Assembly (NCBI GenBank): GCA_033557465.1
Contig: CM066032.1
Location: forward strand, 58,192,955 to 58,256,954
From: Ichthyophis bannanicus
Taxonomy: Eukaryota; Chordata; Amphibia; Gymnophiona; Ichthyophiidae
Length of the DNA stretch: 64,000 nucleotides
Direction of reading: 5' to 3'
Position 1 is the first letter of the stretch, and each line of letters begins with the position of its first letter. The notes under the pieces are model-generated. The model ran no database searches and was not told the DNA's origin. It worked only from the letters and a program-made list of their open reading frames with translations. This document shows positions 43,501 to 54,366 of this stretch, in pieces. Made by a program: the position numbers and the translations under genes.

Positions 43501-43732
43501 GGTTCAAACAGATGCATCGGATGTAGGGCTAGGAGCGGTTCTGTCCCAATGTCATAAAGGGGAGGAGCATCCTGTGATGTACCTGAGCAGGAAGTTGTCA
43601 CCGGCTGAACAAAAGTATTCCACAATAGAAAAAGAATGTTTAGCTATAAAGTGGTCAGTGGAGGCATTAAGGTTTTACCTTACAGGAAGGAAGTTTTTCA
43701 CCCTGCACCCACTCCCTAACCTTGAGGGTTAA
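40556..43732 (+). CDS. Gag-protease-dUTPase-RT-RNase H polyprotein, unit 2
   Basis: The same 1058-aa protein as at 33693, with one residue changed in dUTPase motif 5 (Ser for Thr, near residue 600). Catalytic motifs of protease (DSG), dUTPase and RT (YMDD) are intact. It is interrupted in RNase H by the same nested LTR. The near identity to unit 1 shows a very recent duplication. Confidence 0.92.
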   Translation: MDPREMARWMAAQFSRQQELAQQAQDTAMKALMDQQRPVLDLVKALVALQNQSGPDARPAVTTGIPHVDNVGLNQGIGAFSFGKLTPDDNVDDFLESFERVAQALAWPETQWAVRLAASLTGEVLAAYRAMPAAQALNYKDVKAAIRDRLGLSISEYRRMLRATALRVGETPRALSQRIRGLAVKWLEPEGKTVEMLLDIIMLEQFMSAVPKDLHTFLIQQNCQNLGEATMLAERFLEATQACHRMGGPLKIGAEASCAVSEKKMVKNVSVNNCTVSAQNTQWSKKKCFKCGKWGHLERGCQIHTSLMCVDLKQPKEGFLLMVDVQGITTNALLDSGADQSMLSKRLWKRIEAHEGFVPRTPESQVHIRCIHGAATSYPTYRLMVKCLGEQEEVLLAVMPRLPFDLVLGRDWPRFKQGLVKGLGKKEGEGLMVIAPGPLFGSPQTPAKKMVKRPEDQTTPKQTFVLKYHRVTEKAQAPKRATPQAAGFDLCSIENVTVPSQGRALVDTGLQVEIPIGCYGRVAPRSGLALKYFIDVGAGVIDPNYRGSLKVLLFNFGQNDYHVKTGDRIAQLICERLGFPPVEEVTSLSNSERGTKGFGSSEDKGVKSLAATCAREREVNEEEDLGPQVSDCKEKSEPQIGEDLTVVQQEEIRKLLKEFPDVLTPIPEETHLVAHEIITPPGKLIRQRPYRLPEAKRQEVVAQVQEMLDMGVIEESKSPWNSHIVLVPKPDGSLRFCIDFRQVNAISVFDAYPMPRIEELLDQLGQAQYLTTLDMTKGYWQIPLTRESKPKTAFSTPVGLFQFKRMPFGLHGAAATCQRLVDQVLRPHQNYAFAYMDDVIIHSNTWAEHLKRIRAVLCSMKQAGITLNPKKCAFANREVKYLGHLVGRGKIKPLMSKVDSIRNFPPPTTKKQLRSFLGLIGYYRRFIPQFAEKSAIFTDMLRKNCPNQLKWTPEAEKAFSVLKGKLCTGPVLKGVDFRKPFLVQTDASDVGLGAVLSQCHKGEEHPVMYLSRKLSPAEQKYSTIEKECLAIKWSVEALRFYLTGRKFFTLHPLPNLEG

Positions 43733-45285
43733 GGAGGGATGGGCCTTGTGTAGTTGTGGGGGCCAATGAAAGTCGGGAACAAGACATTTATATTTACAAG
43801 GATTTTATTTTCCCTGCTCCTTGGTGGACAGGAACAGGTGAGAAGAATAACCAAATCAGGAACAATGCAAATTACAGGCTTTCAATACTGTGCTTTAGCC
43901 TAATCTTCATTGAGGCAGCACATTACACCATGTGTCTTCTCTGTGCTATATTTACAAATACTCCGGTAAGAAATAATATTGTTTTCTCTTGCAATCAGGT
44001 TACAGTCCAGCTTATTTCAGTGCTTCAATAAGCTTTCCTTTCAGTTGCTCAAACAGTGTTCATTTCATAAGCTTTTCACATATCCTTGGTTAACATAACC
44101 AGAATAAAATATCAGGTATAATCATTCAAGCTTGGCTCTTATCAGTTCTATCTATTAGACCAATCGAGCAGTCCATCGGCTGGTTAACTTCAATCATGGG
44201 AACTGGAGCCGGTGTGGGAATTCCTATTTCAGGATTACTTCCTGCTTGAATGCAAGTCTGTTCTGAAACAGCTCTTCTATTTAGGAATTGTTTGAATTCA
44301 TTCAGGAGTAGTTCTGCCTGTCTTCTAGCAGGACTACTGGGTGAACCTTCTCCTTGCTTGGGCAGGTAATTGTCTGCTTCTGGTAAACAAACAATGCTCT
44401 CCCTGTTTAGACACTCTGTGCCCGTGGTGGAGTTACCCCTCCCCCACTTATCTCTGTTAGTGAGTGTTGGAATCACACGTTCCTCTGCACGAGCTCTGCT
44501 CTTAAAGAAAGCTTCAAAGGTAGGACCTTCTGTATCAGTATAGCCTAATTCTCTTGTAAACAGTTTAGCTGAATTCTCCTCGTCAGCTTGCTTGTTAAAA
44601 GCAGGAACTGCTGGCTGAGAAAAGCTAGGCTTATTTAAAGAGCTTTCAGGCTGTAACCAACGTCTCTCACATTGCCTGAAACTATCCTGTACTTTAAAAT
44701 CAGGATTCACTCTTTCTGGCTTATAAAACTTGTTAAAGGAATCAAATGCAGCAGGTACCTTAAAATGAGGCTTGTCAGAAAATGCCTTGCCAGCGTGCCT
44801 TTCTCTCCAAGGGTAAATGCTGTCTCCCAACAACCTAGGCTTTTCTCCTGGTTCTGAATCAGTTTCCCTTCTGTTGCAGCTGGGCAGTATTTCTGTAGCA
44901 GGGTCAAAGGGTTCTGCATTCAAGAGAGCTTCTTGCCTTCCCAATGCCTTTTGCCTTCTCTCTTGTGGATTCAAACCACCTTCACTTCTCATTCCATTTG
45001 TAGTGCTCACTTCTCCATTCCTTCTCATCACCGTCCTACTCCTTCTCCTTCTCATCTCACTGTCTTCCCTCTCTCTGCTTAACAAGGGGCCCTGCTCTGG
45101 GAAGCCCGCCTCCTACTAGGGCGTGCCCAATACACAGCTCTGGTTCTCTCCTCCCTTGAGGTGAGCTGATTAGTTGCCTGTAGGTTATGCTGAGAATGGA
45201 AAACCCTGTCTTTTCTTGCAATACCTGAACCAACAAGAGGGTCAGTATCAGTTTCCATGGCTTCTGAAGTTGCCACTGCGTCACA
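43696..45285 (-). mobile_element. Nested solo LTR (unit 2)
   Basis: Duplicate of 36833-38423 with the same AGTT flanks (43692-43695, 45286-45289). A one-base deletion in the run at about 45088 makes it 1590 bp and shifts the ORF. Confidence 0.88.
44126..45258 (-). pseudogene. LTR accessory protein in nested LTR, unit 2, frameshifted
   Basis: The same protein as at 37263-38396, but a single C deletion in the GGGGCCCC run near 45088 breaks it into an N-terminal piece (to about 45079) and a 319-aa C-terminal frame (45085-44126). Confidence 0.8.
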
Positions 45286-46436
45286 AGTTCCAATTGGTCA
45301 CAGACCATACCCCACTTAAGTGGTTGCAACAAATGAAGAACCACAATGCCAGGTTGACACGCTGGTACATGGCCTTACAGGCATTTGATTTTCAAGTGGA
45401 ACATCGTGCTGGGAAGTTACCCAAAAATGCGGATGCCCTTTCCCATATTATGGACTGTAAAGAAGAAGTTTCACCAGTTACACCAGTCTGTAATAACTTA
45501 AGCAGGGGGGTATGTGATAAGGAAGCTTATCATAGTTCAGGAAGGAGCTATAATAGAGGTGAATTGGCTCTGAACAAGCAACCTGTCTTTTCTGGTAGAA
45601 ATAATAAAACAGAATGTTCTCATAAAAGACTACCAGTCCCAGAATGCACCAGGATTCCAACAGCCACTAGAAGAGCTGAAGTGGGGCAACGTGTGTTCAA
45701 TCAGGAGAACTATGAGGTAATCCCCAAGCACTCATCTCCAAGGGCAGGGCTTGATTCAGCACAGCTGTGCTGTGCTAGGGTGGAGCAGCCCTCTAAACAG
45801 GTTAAAAGTAAAGCTTATTCTACACAGCAGAATCATCAGCAGAATCTTCATGATCATCGCCATCAGCAGGAGCAGAGGCAGCAGAAGCCAGAGCTCACGG
45901 ACAGAGAGAGCAAGAAACACTTTGGAAGAAAGAAGAGAGAAGCATCTTGGAGGTCTAAAGGAGTCCATAGCAGTACGTGTGCTGGGAGGCATTCCAGAGG
46001 CAAGCATACTCCATTGGACTGGAGGAAACCAGAGGAGTGGGGTTGCAGAGCCAGGAATCCCCGGACGTGACCTGTGAGGGAGACGGCTGCATTTGGAAGG
46101 GGCCCTAAGACCAGTGCAAGAAGGTATGTGAAGAGAGACCCAGTGTCCAGGGATCTTGATTGGAAGGCTGGACATAAAAACTGGACTACATACTGGCCAG
46201 GATATTTAGAGAGGAACCATAACAGCAATGGAAGCTCAGGTATGAACACTGATCTATGCCCTAGCTATTCACTTGGAGGACAGCAGGGAAACAAGTGTTG
46301 TTCTGAGAGTGCTCCATTAAGAAATTCCTCTGTGCCAATCCATGATATTGATTCTATGATAGTTGAAGAAGAAGGGAATATTGTAAATGAGCAGTGTGAA
46401 TACATGGATTGCTCTCTGTCTAAACTTCTGTGGTAA
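45286..46436 (+). pseudogene. RNase H end, pol tail and LTR 3 accessory ORF
   Basis: As in unit 1: RNase H end with TDHTPLKWL, polypurine tract at 45500-45510, then the in-phase LTR ORF stopping at 46070 with the same TGA as LTR 2. The last part, 46074-46436, ends in EYMDCSLSKLLW. LTRs 2 and 3 share the nonsense change, as expected if the 5' part of LTR 2 derives from the right-hand LTR. Confidence 0.8.
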
Positions 46437-47068
46437 TATTCTTTTACAAAGTACAACAACCATCACAAAGAAATATAAACTTGTTTGATCTACTCAGAAA
46501 AGCTTTTGAGCAGGATTTGAGCCACGTTTAGAAAGTAAACCAGCCAAGAGGTTTGCAGCTGGTTAATTGTTAGCAATTAAGCTTTGCCTAATTGCCTATG
46601 AGCTCTGAAGAGACACTTCTGGGTGTGTGTAGAAAATACCAGAAGTTAGCCTTGAAAAAGAACAGTTTTTTTCAGTACTTTGTGGGTTTTGTTTGTTTTT
46701 GAAGCACTGTTAAAAAGATATTAGCAGGAGCCTACAGAAAAGACCTTTCTGTTCCCATCAAGGTCTTTATGATTTGATTTGATGGCTTAAGAAGTTCAGT
46801 TGTTGTTTTCCCTGATTTTGTTTTTCTAAGTATAATACTGAAAGCAAGTATCCTTTTCTGTGCTACCAAGCAAATCTGTGTTGGGAGAAATAACCCCATA
46901 AATAAAATATCTTTTCTTGGCTTAACACTCGTGCAAGCACAACTAATTTATTTGTGAATGGCTGATTCTGGTATGAATGGACTACATTTCCCACAATCCT
47001 TTGCAAGTCATATTAATATTTGCCTTTGCCAAGACTGTGGACATTCTCACCCAGCGCCCCCGTTTACA
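45513..47068 (+). repeat. Family A LTR 3 (right)
   Basis: It starts TGTGATAAGG and ends CCCCCGTTTACA, followed by an AC repeat. Private differences from LTRs 1 and 2 in the last 260 bases (46810, about 46959, 47041 and 47061) define the crossover in LTR 2. Confidence 0.9.
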
Positions 47069-47285
47069 ACACACACACACACACACACACACAGAGATCG
47101 ACACAATGTGGACGTATGGGTCTAGTATACTTGGTCTGCCGTCATAAACTATGCGACTATGGGGTATGTTTACTAAACCGCGGTAATGGTACCCGTGGTA
47201 GGTTCCGTGATAATGGTACTGATGCCCATATAAAGGAGTGGGTGGTACATGGTTAAAGCAAGACGTGTCAGTAAACAAGTAAACA
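47069..47285. repeat. AC microsatellite and small repeat with TTTACTAAA
   Basis: The AC run at 47069-47092 is the split target microsatellite. GGGGTATGTTTACTAAACCGC at about 47160-47180 resembles the end of the palindromic repeat near 13552. TATCATTA/TACCGC words recur in both directions. Confidence 0.4.
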
Positions 47286-48390
47286 GCCATCTCTTTTCCA
47301 GGTTGAAGAGCCCTAACCTTTTTAGCCTCTCTTCATAGGGGTATCCTTCCATCTCCTTTACCATTTTGGTGGCTCTTCTCTGTAGTTTTTTTAATAACGC
47401 TATATCCTTTTTAAGATTCGGCGAACAGAACTGCACATAATATTCAAGGTGCGGTTGCACCATGGAACGATACAGAGACATTATAATATCCTTTGTGTTA
47501 TTTTCCATTCCTTTCCTTATGATACCTTGCATTCTATTTGCTCTCTTGGCTGCCGCTGCACACTGGGCCGAGGGTTTTAACATGTTATCCACGATGACGC
47601 CTAAATCTTTTTCCTGGCTGGTGGTTCCTACTGTGGAACCTTGCATTGTGTAGCCATGGTTTGGGTTGTTCTTTCCTAGGTGCATAACTTTGCACTTGTC
47701 CACATTAAATTTCATCTGACATTTGGATGCCCAGTCTTCCAATTTATCAAGATCCTCTTGCAATTTTCTACAATCCTCATGGGTTTTAACAACTTTGTGT
47801 CATCTGCAAATTTGATAACCTCACTCGTTATTTCTTTTTCCAGTTCATTTATGAATATGTCAAAAAGCAGCGGACCCAGCACAGATCCCTGGGGTACACC
47901 ACTATTCACCTTTCTCCATTGGGAAAATTGACCATTTAGCCCTACTCTCTGCTTTCTAGCTTTAGCCAGTTCCTGATCCAAAATAGTACACAGCCTCCTA
48001 TCCCATGACTCTTTAGTTTTGCCAAAAGTCTCTGATGAGGGACCTTGTCAAAGGCTTTCTGAAAGTCCAGATACACTATATCAACCGACTTACCTTTCTC
48101 TACCTGTTTATTCACAACTTCAAAAAAACATAACAGATTAGTTAACACAAGATCTTCCTTGTCTAAAGCCATGTTGACTGTCTCCCTTTAAGCCATGACT
48201 ATGTACATGTTCAGTAATTTTGTTCTTTATGATGGTTTTTACCATTTTTCTGGTACTGGCGTCAGGCTCACCGGTCTGTAGTTTCCCGGATCACCCCTTG
48301 AACCCTTTTTAAAAATTAGTGTTACCTTGGCCATCCTCCAATCTTCAGGTATTGCTCATCTCTGTACCTTTTCTAATTCTGCTATATCTT
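47286..48390 (-). mobile_element. CR1 LINE, RT region, 3' truncated
   Basis: Three frames: 48172-47942 with [19 protein letters not shown], 47981-47712 with [13 protein letters not shown] and catalytic FADDTK, and 47763-47173 with [12 protein letters not shown] and SLYRSMVQPHLEY. The copy ends at the GLFNLEKR segment, where other CR1 copies continue to a CTTATG tail, so the 3' end is missing. Inactive. Confidence 0.8.
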
Positions 48391-49190
48391 TTTCTGAGTT
48401 GTGTTCAACACTCAAGATGTGGTCACAACATGGAGTGATATAGAGGTATTAATGCTTTATTTTAGTGTCTATCCCATTCCTAATAAATCCTAAAGTACTA
48501 TTATTGTTTTTTTTTGGCTGCTGCCATACATCGCATAGAGAACTTCAAAGTTTTCCACTATGTTACCTAGATTCATTTCCTGTATGGTGACCCCTAGTGC
48601 AACATCTAGCATTGTACGAGTATATCTATAATTTGGGTTGTTCTTCCTAGACGCATCACTTTGCACTTGTCTACATTAAATTGAATCTACCCTTTAGATG
48701 TCCTGACTCTGTCTCATGTGGTCCTTCCACAGTTTCTCATAATCAGCTTGTGATTTAACACTTTAATTTTGTAACATCTGTAGATTTGATCAACTTGCTT
48801 GTTCTCTTTTCCAGATAATTTAGAAATTAGTTGTTTTATTTTTATGATTAGTTCTCATTGTTATCTTATATATATTTCTTACTTTGTTCTATGTAAACAG
48901 TGGAAACACTCTATTTTAAATGTTTTATGTAAACCATCTTGATTTGTAGAAAGATGGTATATAAAATCGGTTAAATAAATAAATAAATAAATAATATGTT
49001 ATAAAGGACTGTTCCTAATTCAGGTCTCTGGGACGCTCAGTTATTCACATTTTGTCACTGAGAAAACTGACAATTTATCTCTATTCTCTTTTCTATCTTT
49101 TAACCAGTTCCAAGCCCACAAGAGGACATAACCTCCTATCCCATAATTTCCTCTGGAGTCTCTCATGAGGTACTTTGTCAAACACTTTCT
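48391..49190 (-). mobile_element. Older CR1 fragment split by an L2-like tail
   Basis: The minus strand resembles the CR1 RT region in the same order (a CKVMRLGKNNPNY-like block at about 48600-48680, a GVPQGS-neighbourhood remnant at 49015-49080) but is strongly decayed. A plus-strand LINE tail (48835-48995) interrupts it, with TAAACCATCTTGATTTGTAG, arm AAGATGGTATA and (AAATA)n. Confidence 0.55.
48835..48995 (+). mobile_element. L2-like 3' tail insertion
   Basis: Short non-coding 3' end with a weak hairpin (ACCATCTT...AAGATGGT) and an (AAATA)n tail at 48975-48993. Confidence 0.55.
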
Positions 49191-49458
49191 GGGGTGATGT
49201 GATACATCCGTGATACCCCAGATAGAACTCTCGCGGCTGTGTTCAACGCAAGCTGGAGCGGGCTTAGCGTTGCCTGCGTGAGACGAAGTAGGACTGCGTT
49301 AGCGTAATCAAAATGAGGAATTACTAGGGCTTGATAGACTGTTCGAAAGTCACTGGGGTCAAGCAGTGGTCTTAAATGGCGTAATGTCCGTATTTTATGG
49401 TATATAGATTTCACAGTGTTACTTATGTGTGCCTTCATATCCAGCCGTTGGTCTAGGG

Positions 49459-52400
49459 CAGGAATGGGCAAACTACGGCCCGCGGGCTGTATACGGCCCA
49501 GCGGACCTTTTAATCCGGCCCACGGAGCTCATAGCGGTCAGAGGAGAATGGAGAGCTGAGAGGGACGAGTGCGAGGTAAGAGCTTCTAACGGTGGAAAGG
49601 GGAAAGAGACTGCGGTGGGAGCGTGGCCACCTTGATCTCACGTTGTGGGGACGATGTCTCCTTCCTTAGCGCAGGGAAAGCGCGAGCCGTCACTCTCACG
49701 CATCTGTCTATTGTCTGCCACACTGGCTCTGTGCCTCCTTCGCCGGCGGAGCACGATTCGCTTAGAGTCCTTTTACTGATGCCCGAAGGGTAAGTACGTA
49801 TACAGTGTTATCTGTCTATCTATCTTGCCATTGGGCGTCTTGTTCATGCATTCATCTTCCTTCTGCAGCGGTATTTGAATTGTAGAGTCTGAGTGAGGTC
49901 CAAGTAAGCGGCTGGAATCGTTTCCGCTCTCTTTCTTGCGTCTTGTTATCCCCGCTCTTGGAAGCGGTGGGCAAATCACACTGGCTAAAAGAGGAATTCG
50001 AAGGGGCAACAGACTGTTCAGTGGCTAAGAAGTTGTAAAGTAGAGAGCAGCGCACGCTATGGGTCTGACTTTCGAAGATGATAATGGGGGGAAGCGTTAG
50101 AAAATCGGATTCGTTAACAAAAATAAGTAGCTTGCCTTTCTCCAGCCCTCTTTGCTTTTCCTTACGTGAAACTCCTTACCCATAAGATAAGTTGTGGAAA
50201 AGCTTCTCTTTGTCTGTAATCATTTCCCATATCCTTTATCTTTATTCTGGATGTACTTCGTCAGTGTCGAGCTTGCAGGACAAGTTTCTGCTGACAAAGA
50301 ATCACTCTTCCTTTTTTTTTTTTTTTTTTTTATTCAGGTCACCGTGAAGGTGTCTTTGTTTCCCAAGAATTATTTATTTATTTATTTATTTAGCAAACAC
50401 TTATATACCACTACTTCCAGCGATCAGAAGCGGTTTGATTAAAGTCTTTGGGATATGTCACAAAATCAAGACAGGAAGATTGGGGCATCGATAGAAAGAA
50501 GAGGGGTAATACACAGCACACATCGCAGGGTCTATATATAGCCCTTCAGTAGGTATCATTCATATGTACAGAAGCGATTATCCTTTAACTATTTACATTT
50601 GACAAACAGCTATTTGTTTCTTTTCATCTTGTTGGATTCACAGCTGGCCATAGTGGCAGTTGAATAGGTGAGTTTTTAATTTTTTTCTGAAATCGAGTAG
50701 GTCTTTTGTTGCTCTCATCTCATGTGGTAGGTTGTTCCATAAAGTGGGGGCAGAGAAGGAGAATGCTCTGCGGCCAGTACTGGATTTTACATGTCTGATG
50801 CTGTTTGGAACTATAAGTGTGTCTTCGTTTATGGTTCTCCTGCTTCTGGAGCTAGTTTGCAAGGTGATCAGGGTGGAAAGGAATGAAGGGGCTAGGTTGT
50901 GAATTAGTTTGAATGTCGTTACCAATGTTTTGTATTGGATCCTGGCAGAGACTGGGAGCCAGTGTAGTTCCATCAATATAGGTGTAATATGTTCGGTGAC
51001 GCTTGTTCTCATGATGATCCTTGCTGCTACGTGTTGTGCCAGTTGTAATCTGTTGGTCGTTTTCTTTGGTAGACCCTGTAAGATGGCGTTACAGTAGTCG
51101 AGGTGAGGCATGATGAGTGCTTGAGCAACTGAACGGAAGTCGCATGGATCTAGTACATTCCGTAGGGGTCGTAATACTCTAAGCTTGTGAAATATGGCTT
51201 TGTTGGTGTTGCTTAGGTGTTTTTCCATTTTCAGTTTGCTGTCGATTATGACTCCTAAATATCTAATTTCCTTCTTTGTGTTGTACGTATTGTTGCACAA
51301 TGTGATTGTTGGTGGCAGTTCGAAGTCAGTTTTACTGGATATAAACATTACTTCAGTCTTCTTATGATTAATCGACATGTTGTTTTGTTTTAGCCATCCC
51401 AACATCTCCCCCATGCAGGTTTCCAGCTGATCGTACTTTGGGTCAACGGTTTCTAGCTGTGTGTACAGCATGATATCGTCTGCATATATGTGGTAGTTGA
51501 TGCCATATTTCCTGAATATTTCACTGAGGGGTTGCATGTAAATGTTAAACAGAAGTGCCGAGAGCGCCGACCCCTGTGGTATGCCTTGAGTTTGAGTGAA
51601 GGCTTCGGCTTTTTCTCCGTTGAATTGGACTTGTGGCTTTCTGTCTGTTATGTAGGAGGAGAACCATTTCAATTATATCAGAACAAAAGGAAAGGGACTT
51701 GGTTTTGTCTATTAAATCACTTTTTTTAAAGAGAGTATCAGAGCTACTGGTTACCCAGTCCCAGGTGGGAGACTTTTTAGCCAGTCCTGGTTTTGAACTT
51801 ACAGTTCAAATGCAATGTATGGTTATTTGTAGTTTCTTTTTATATCCATTGAAATTGATGCTGCAGGTCCCAAAATGCATTAGAAATCTAGGACTGGCTT
51901 AAAAATGTCTGTCTTGGAACTGGCATCTCTGGAATATAGCTGCTTTTGTATTTTCATTTTGAGTGGAACCACCGCAGAGGCAATGGCTCAGGGTATAAAA
52001 TATGTTTTTAAATACTGACTTGAGACCTATTTTTCATGACAGTTACTGAGACTTGTAGATAATATTCTAAGTATTTTGTAATTATTTCCTCAGAGCAGAC
52101 AAATGCTGTCTAGAAAACACCCTTATGAGAGGCTAATTTTTCTGCTAAGTGGATGTGGTTTGTCTGCAAGAATTGCCCAAATTAGATCAGACGGGAGGTC
52201 CATCATCCTGTCTCAGATAGTGGCAAGCAATGGGGTGTTTAAGAAACAGCAGATATGTAGAACAGTCCATCCACTGTTGTCCTGCATTTGATAAAGGTTA
52301 AAAACAAGAATCGGATCACAAGGCATGGAGCAGGCCAAGGTGATGCCATTGTGGTTGAGGAGTGTTCCTCAGAACCATTAATGACCTTATGTGAGAATCC

Positions 52401-52632
52401 TAAGAGGAAGGTTCAAGACAATCCAGGAACATAAAACTTCTGAAATTAAGGTAAAACACTTCCAAATGGACCAGAAAAGATTTAACAAAGATCTGGGCAT
52501 TCTATCATATTATAAACCATGCGGTTTTACAGCTTTCTCACTGTTTGATCACCCATCTACTCTTGGTCCGGCCCCCGGGTCCAATATATGAACCCATTGC
52601 GGCCCTCGAGTCAAAAGGTTTGCCCACCCCTG
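49459..52632. mobile_element. hAT element 1 (non-autonomous) carrying a nested L2
   Basis: The left end CAGGAATGGGCAAACTACGG and the right end, complement CAGGGGTGGGCAAACC, are inverted repeats. An 8-bp duplication GTCTAGGG lies at 49451-49458 and 52633-52640, the hAT hallmark. The GGCCCGCGGGC word near the left end is typical of hAT-Charlie-like non-autonomous elements. No transposase frame is recognised in 49459-50365 or 51676-52632. An L2 sits inside at about 50366-51675. Confidence 0.85.
50366..51675 (-). mobile_element. L2 LINE with open RT frame inside hAT 1
   Basis: The minus frame 51672-50638 (344 aa) is open: QGSALSALLFNIYMQP, catalytic YADDIMLY (about residue 65), RYLGVIIDS, HLDYCNAILQGLP, LHWLPV and LWNNLPHEMR. 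It is 5' truncated, beginning in mid-palm. The 3' end at 50372-50430 has the TTTATT tail and ACCACTACTTCCAGCGATC in place of the usual GCGGT hairpin. Young by its open frame. Confidence 0.85.
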
Positions 52633-52972
52633 GTCTAGGGTGATACCAAGGTAGCAGATTGTAGTTTTGGTTTTTAGCTCTGCATTATTAACTTTCAATG
52701 AGGATGGTGGAATGAAGTCCTGATTTCTCGTGATGAAGAGAACATCTGTTTTGTTGTGGTTGATCCTTAGGTTTTGCATAAGGAGCCAAGCTACAATTGC
52801 ATCGAAACATCTTATTAGTGGAGAGAAATCTGGCTGGTCGATCGTGAATGGTATGTATAAAAGAATATCATCAGCGTACGCAAGGCAGTCAACGTTGAAA
52901 GATCTGATCAAGGCACAGATGGGCTGCATATAGATATTAAACATCAATGCTGATAATGAGGAACCCTGCGGT

Positions 52973-53932
52973 CAGGGCCGGCCTGTCCATTGAGCAAGAA
53001 TGTTTTTTGCACAGGGCCCCGCGTTTCAGGGGGCCCCGCACAAAGAACATTCTGCTTTTTTAAAAATGAAATTAAAAAAAAAAAAGCTGGCTGCTGCTGC
53101 TGCCACCGCGGCAGTGGCAGAATGAAGTGTCCCGCGGGGCCCCCTCTGCCCGGCTGAGCTCTCCCTGCCTGGCTGAGCCCCTCTGCGCCGGCTTTCAGAT
53201 ACGCGAAGGAGAGTGTTTCCCTCGCGTCTCTGTTAAGCCCGCAGGGGCTGATGGGAAGCAGGGGCTGATGGGAAAAATGCACAAAAGGTAGAAAGATATC
53301 TCTTTATTTTGAATTTATTAACTGGAATATGAAAGCTCTGGGAAATGTGCATCATTAACGTCTGCGCTTTGTTTGGTACAAGAGGAAATTAAGTTTTATT
53401 TCTACAGTGTTGTTGTACATTCCAAGTTTGGCTTTTGGGGTTCCCAGTTTAATTATTGCTTTCCTGTTTCTAAATTGTGATTCCTTGTTTGGTGATGGTC
53501 TATGTTCTGCATGTGTAACTGAGCTGAGGTAGTCTGTTTATGTAATTCCTATTTGACATTGCCATTTGTTCTCTTTCCCCAGTATTCTCTGAAATGTATT
53601 GGTTTAATATTTGCAGTGTTGCCTTTTGATAGGTAGGGTATGGTGCTTTGTGAGTCCTGGTAATGCTGTCAGGATACGGCAGGTTTGCTATGGGTTCTAA
53701 ATGGGCAGCATTTGTAGTAGTTCCTAATGTGCCTGGCGGTTGGCACTGTATTATAGTAATGTAGAAATCTTTTAGTCTTTCTTTATCCATACACTCATTA
53801 AGAGACATGTTTGCTAAAAGTTAGTGTATGGTAGCATTATGCAAATATTTATGCAAATAAGGCCACTTATGCAAATGAGGCCCCGCACCGAGTCTCTGCA
53901 CATGGCCCCGCACCCCCCTTGGGCCGCCCCTG
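52973..53932. mobile_element. hAT element 2 (non-autonomous, 960 bp)
   Basis: Ends CAGGGCCGGCC and (complement) CAGGGGCGGCCC, flanked by the 8-bp duplication CCTGCGGT (52965-52972, 53933-53940). The L2 RT frame continues across it. GGGCCCCGC words occur in opposite orientations near both ends. No transposase is seen. Confidence 0.85.
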
Positions 53933-54132
53933 CCTGCGGTACACCTTGCTCTTGTAGAAATGGTTTAGAGGTCGTGGTGTCAGTCCTGACATGTTGCCAT
54001 CTGTTTGACAAGTAGGATTTGCACCAATTTAGTGCAGTGCCTTGTATCCCTTTTTCTTCAAGGCGTTCTATGAGTATGTCATGGCTCACCAAGTCAAAGG
54101 CTGCTGCGATATCCAAGAAAATGAGGGCAAAT

Positions 54133-54366
54133 CACTGCATTTAAATTTTCCCCATGTCAATCTTCCCCTAAAGACAAACCTGTCAATCTGTATTCCAATT
54201 TGTACATAGTGTAGATAGTTCTTCCCGTTCTCCATGTTTTATTTCCCTGTTCTCTGTAAATGCCAATGTTAGACTGTTACACATTGTACATCTTTGGTTA
54301 TATGTAAACCGCGCTGATGATAAATAGTGTGGTACAGAAGAAATTACAAATAAATAAATAAATAAA
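54133..54366 (+). mobile_element. L2-type 3' end insertion
   Basis: Non-coding 3' UTR with GTAAACCGCGCTGATGATAA, arm AGTGTGGT and (AAATA)n (54347-54366). It splits the opposite-strand L2 between FALIFLDIAAAFD and INNIRQG. Confidence 0.75.

Larger units (their letters stand above)
31781..47068 (+). mobile_element. Family A Gmr1-like tandem array, Gag-PR-DUT-RT-RH class
   Basis: Three LTRs (31781-33343, 38651-40206, 45513-47068) and two internal regions (33344-38650, 40207-45512) alternate with a period of about 6.87 kb. Outer flanks are ACAC on both sides, within an AC microsatellite, so a 4-bp duplication is likely but not certain. The two internal regions differ at only a few bases. Both contain the same nested LTR at the same site with the same AGTT duplication, so the whole unit was duplicated after that insertion. 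Pol ends with RNase H, directly followed by the polypurine tract and LTR. No integrase is present in either unit. Confidence 0.9.

Noticed and set aside
31781..47068. The tandem array as a pure assembly duplication
   Set aside because: Not excluded, but the units differ at several sites (dUTPase motif 5, a base near 36955/43818, a one-base deletion near 45088), and the LTR 2 chimera pattern is what real recombination predicts.
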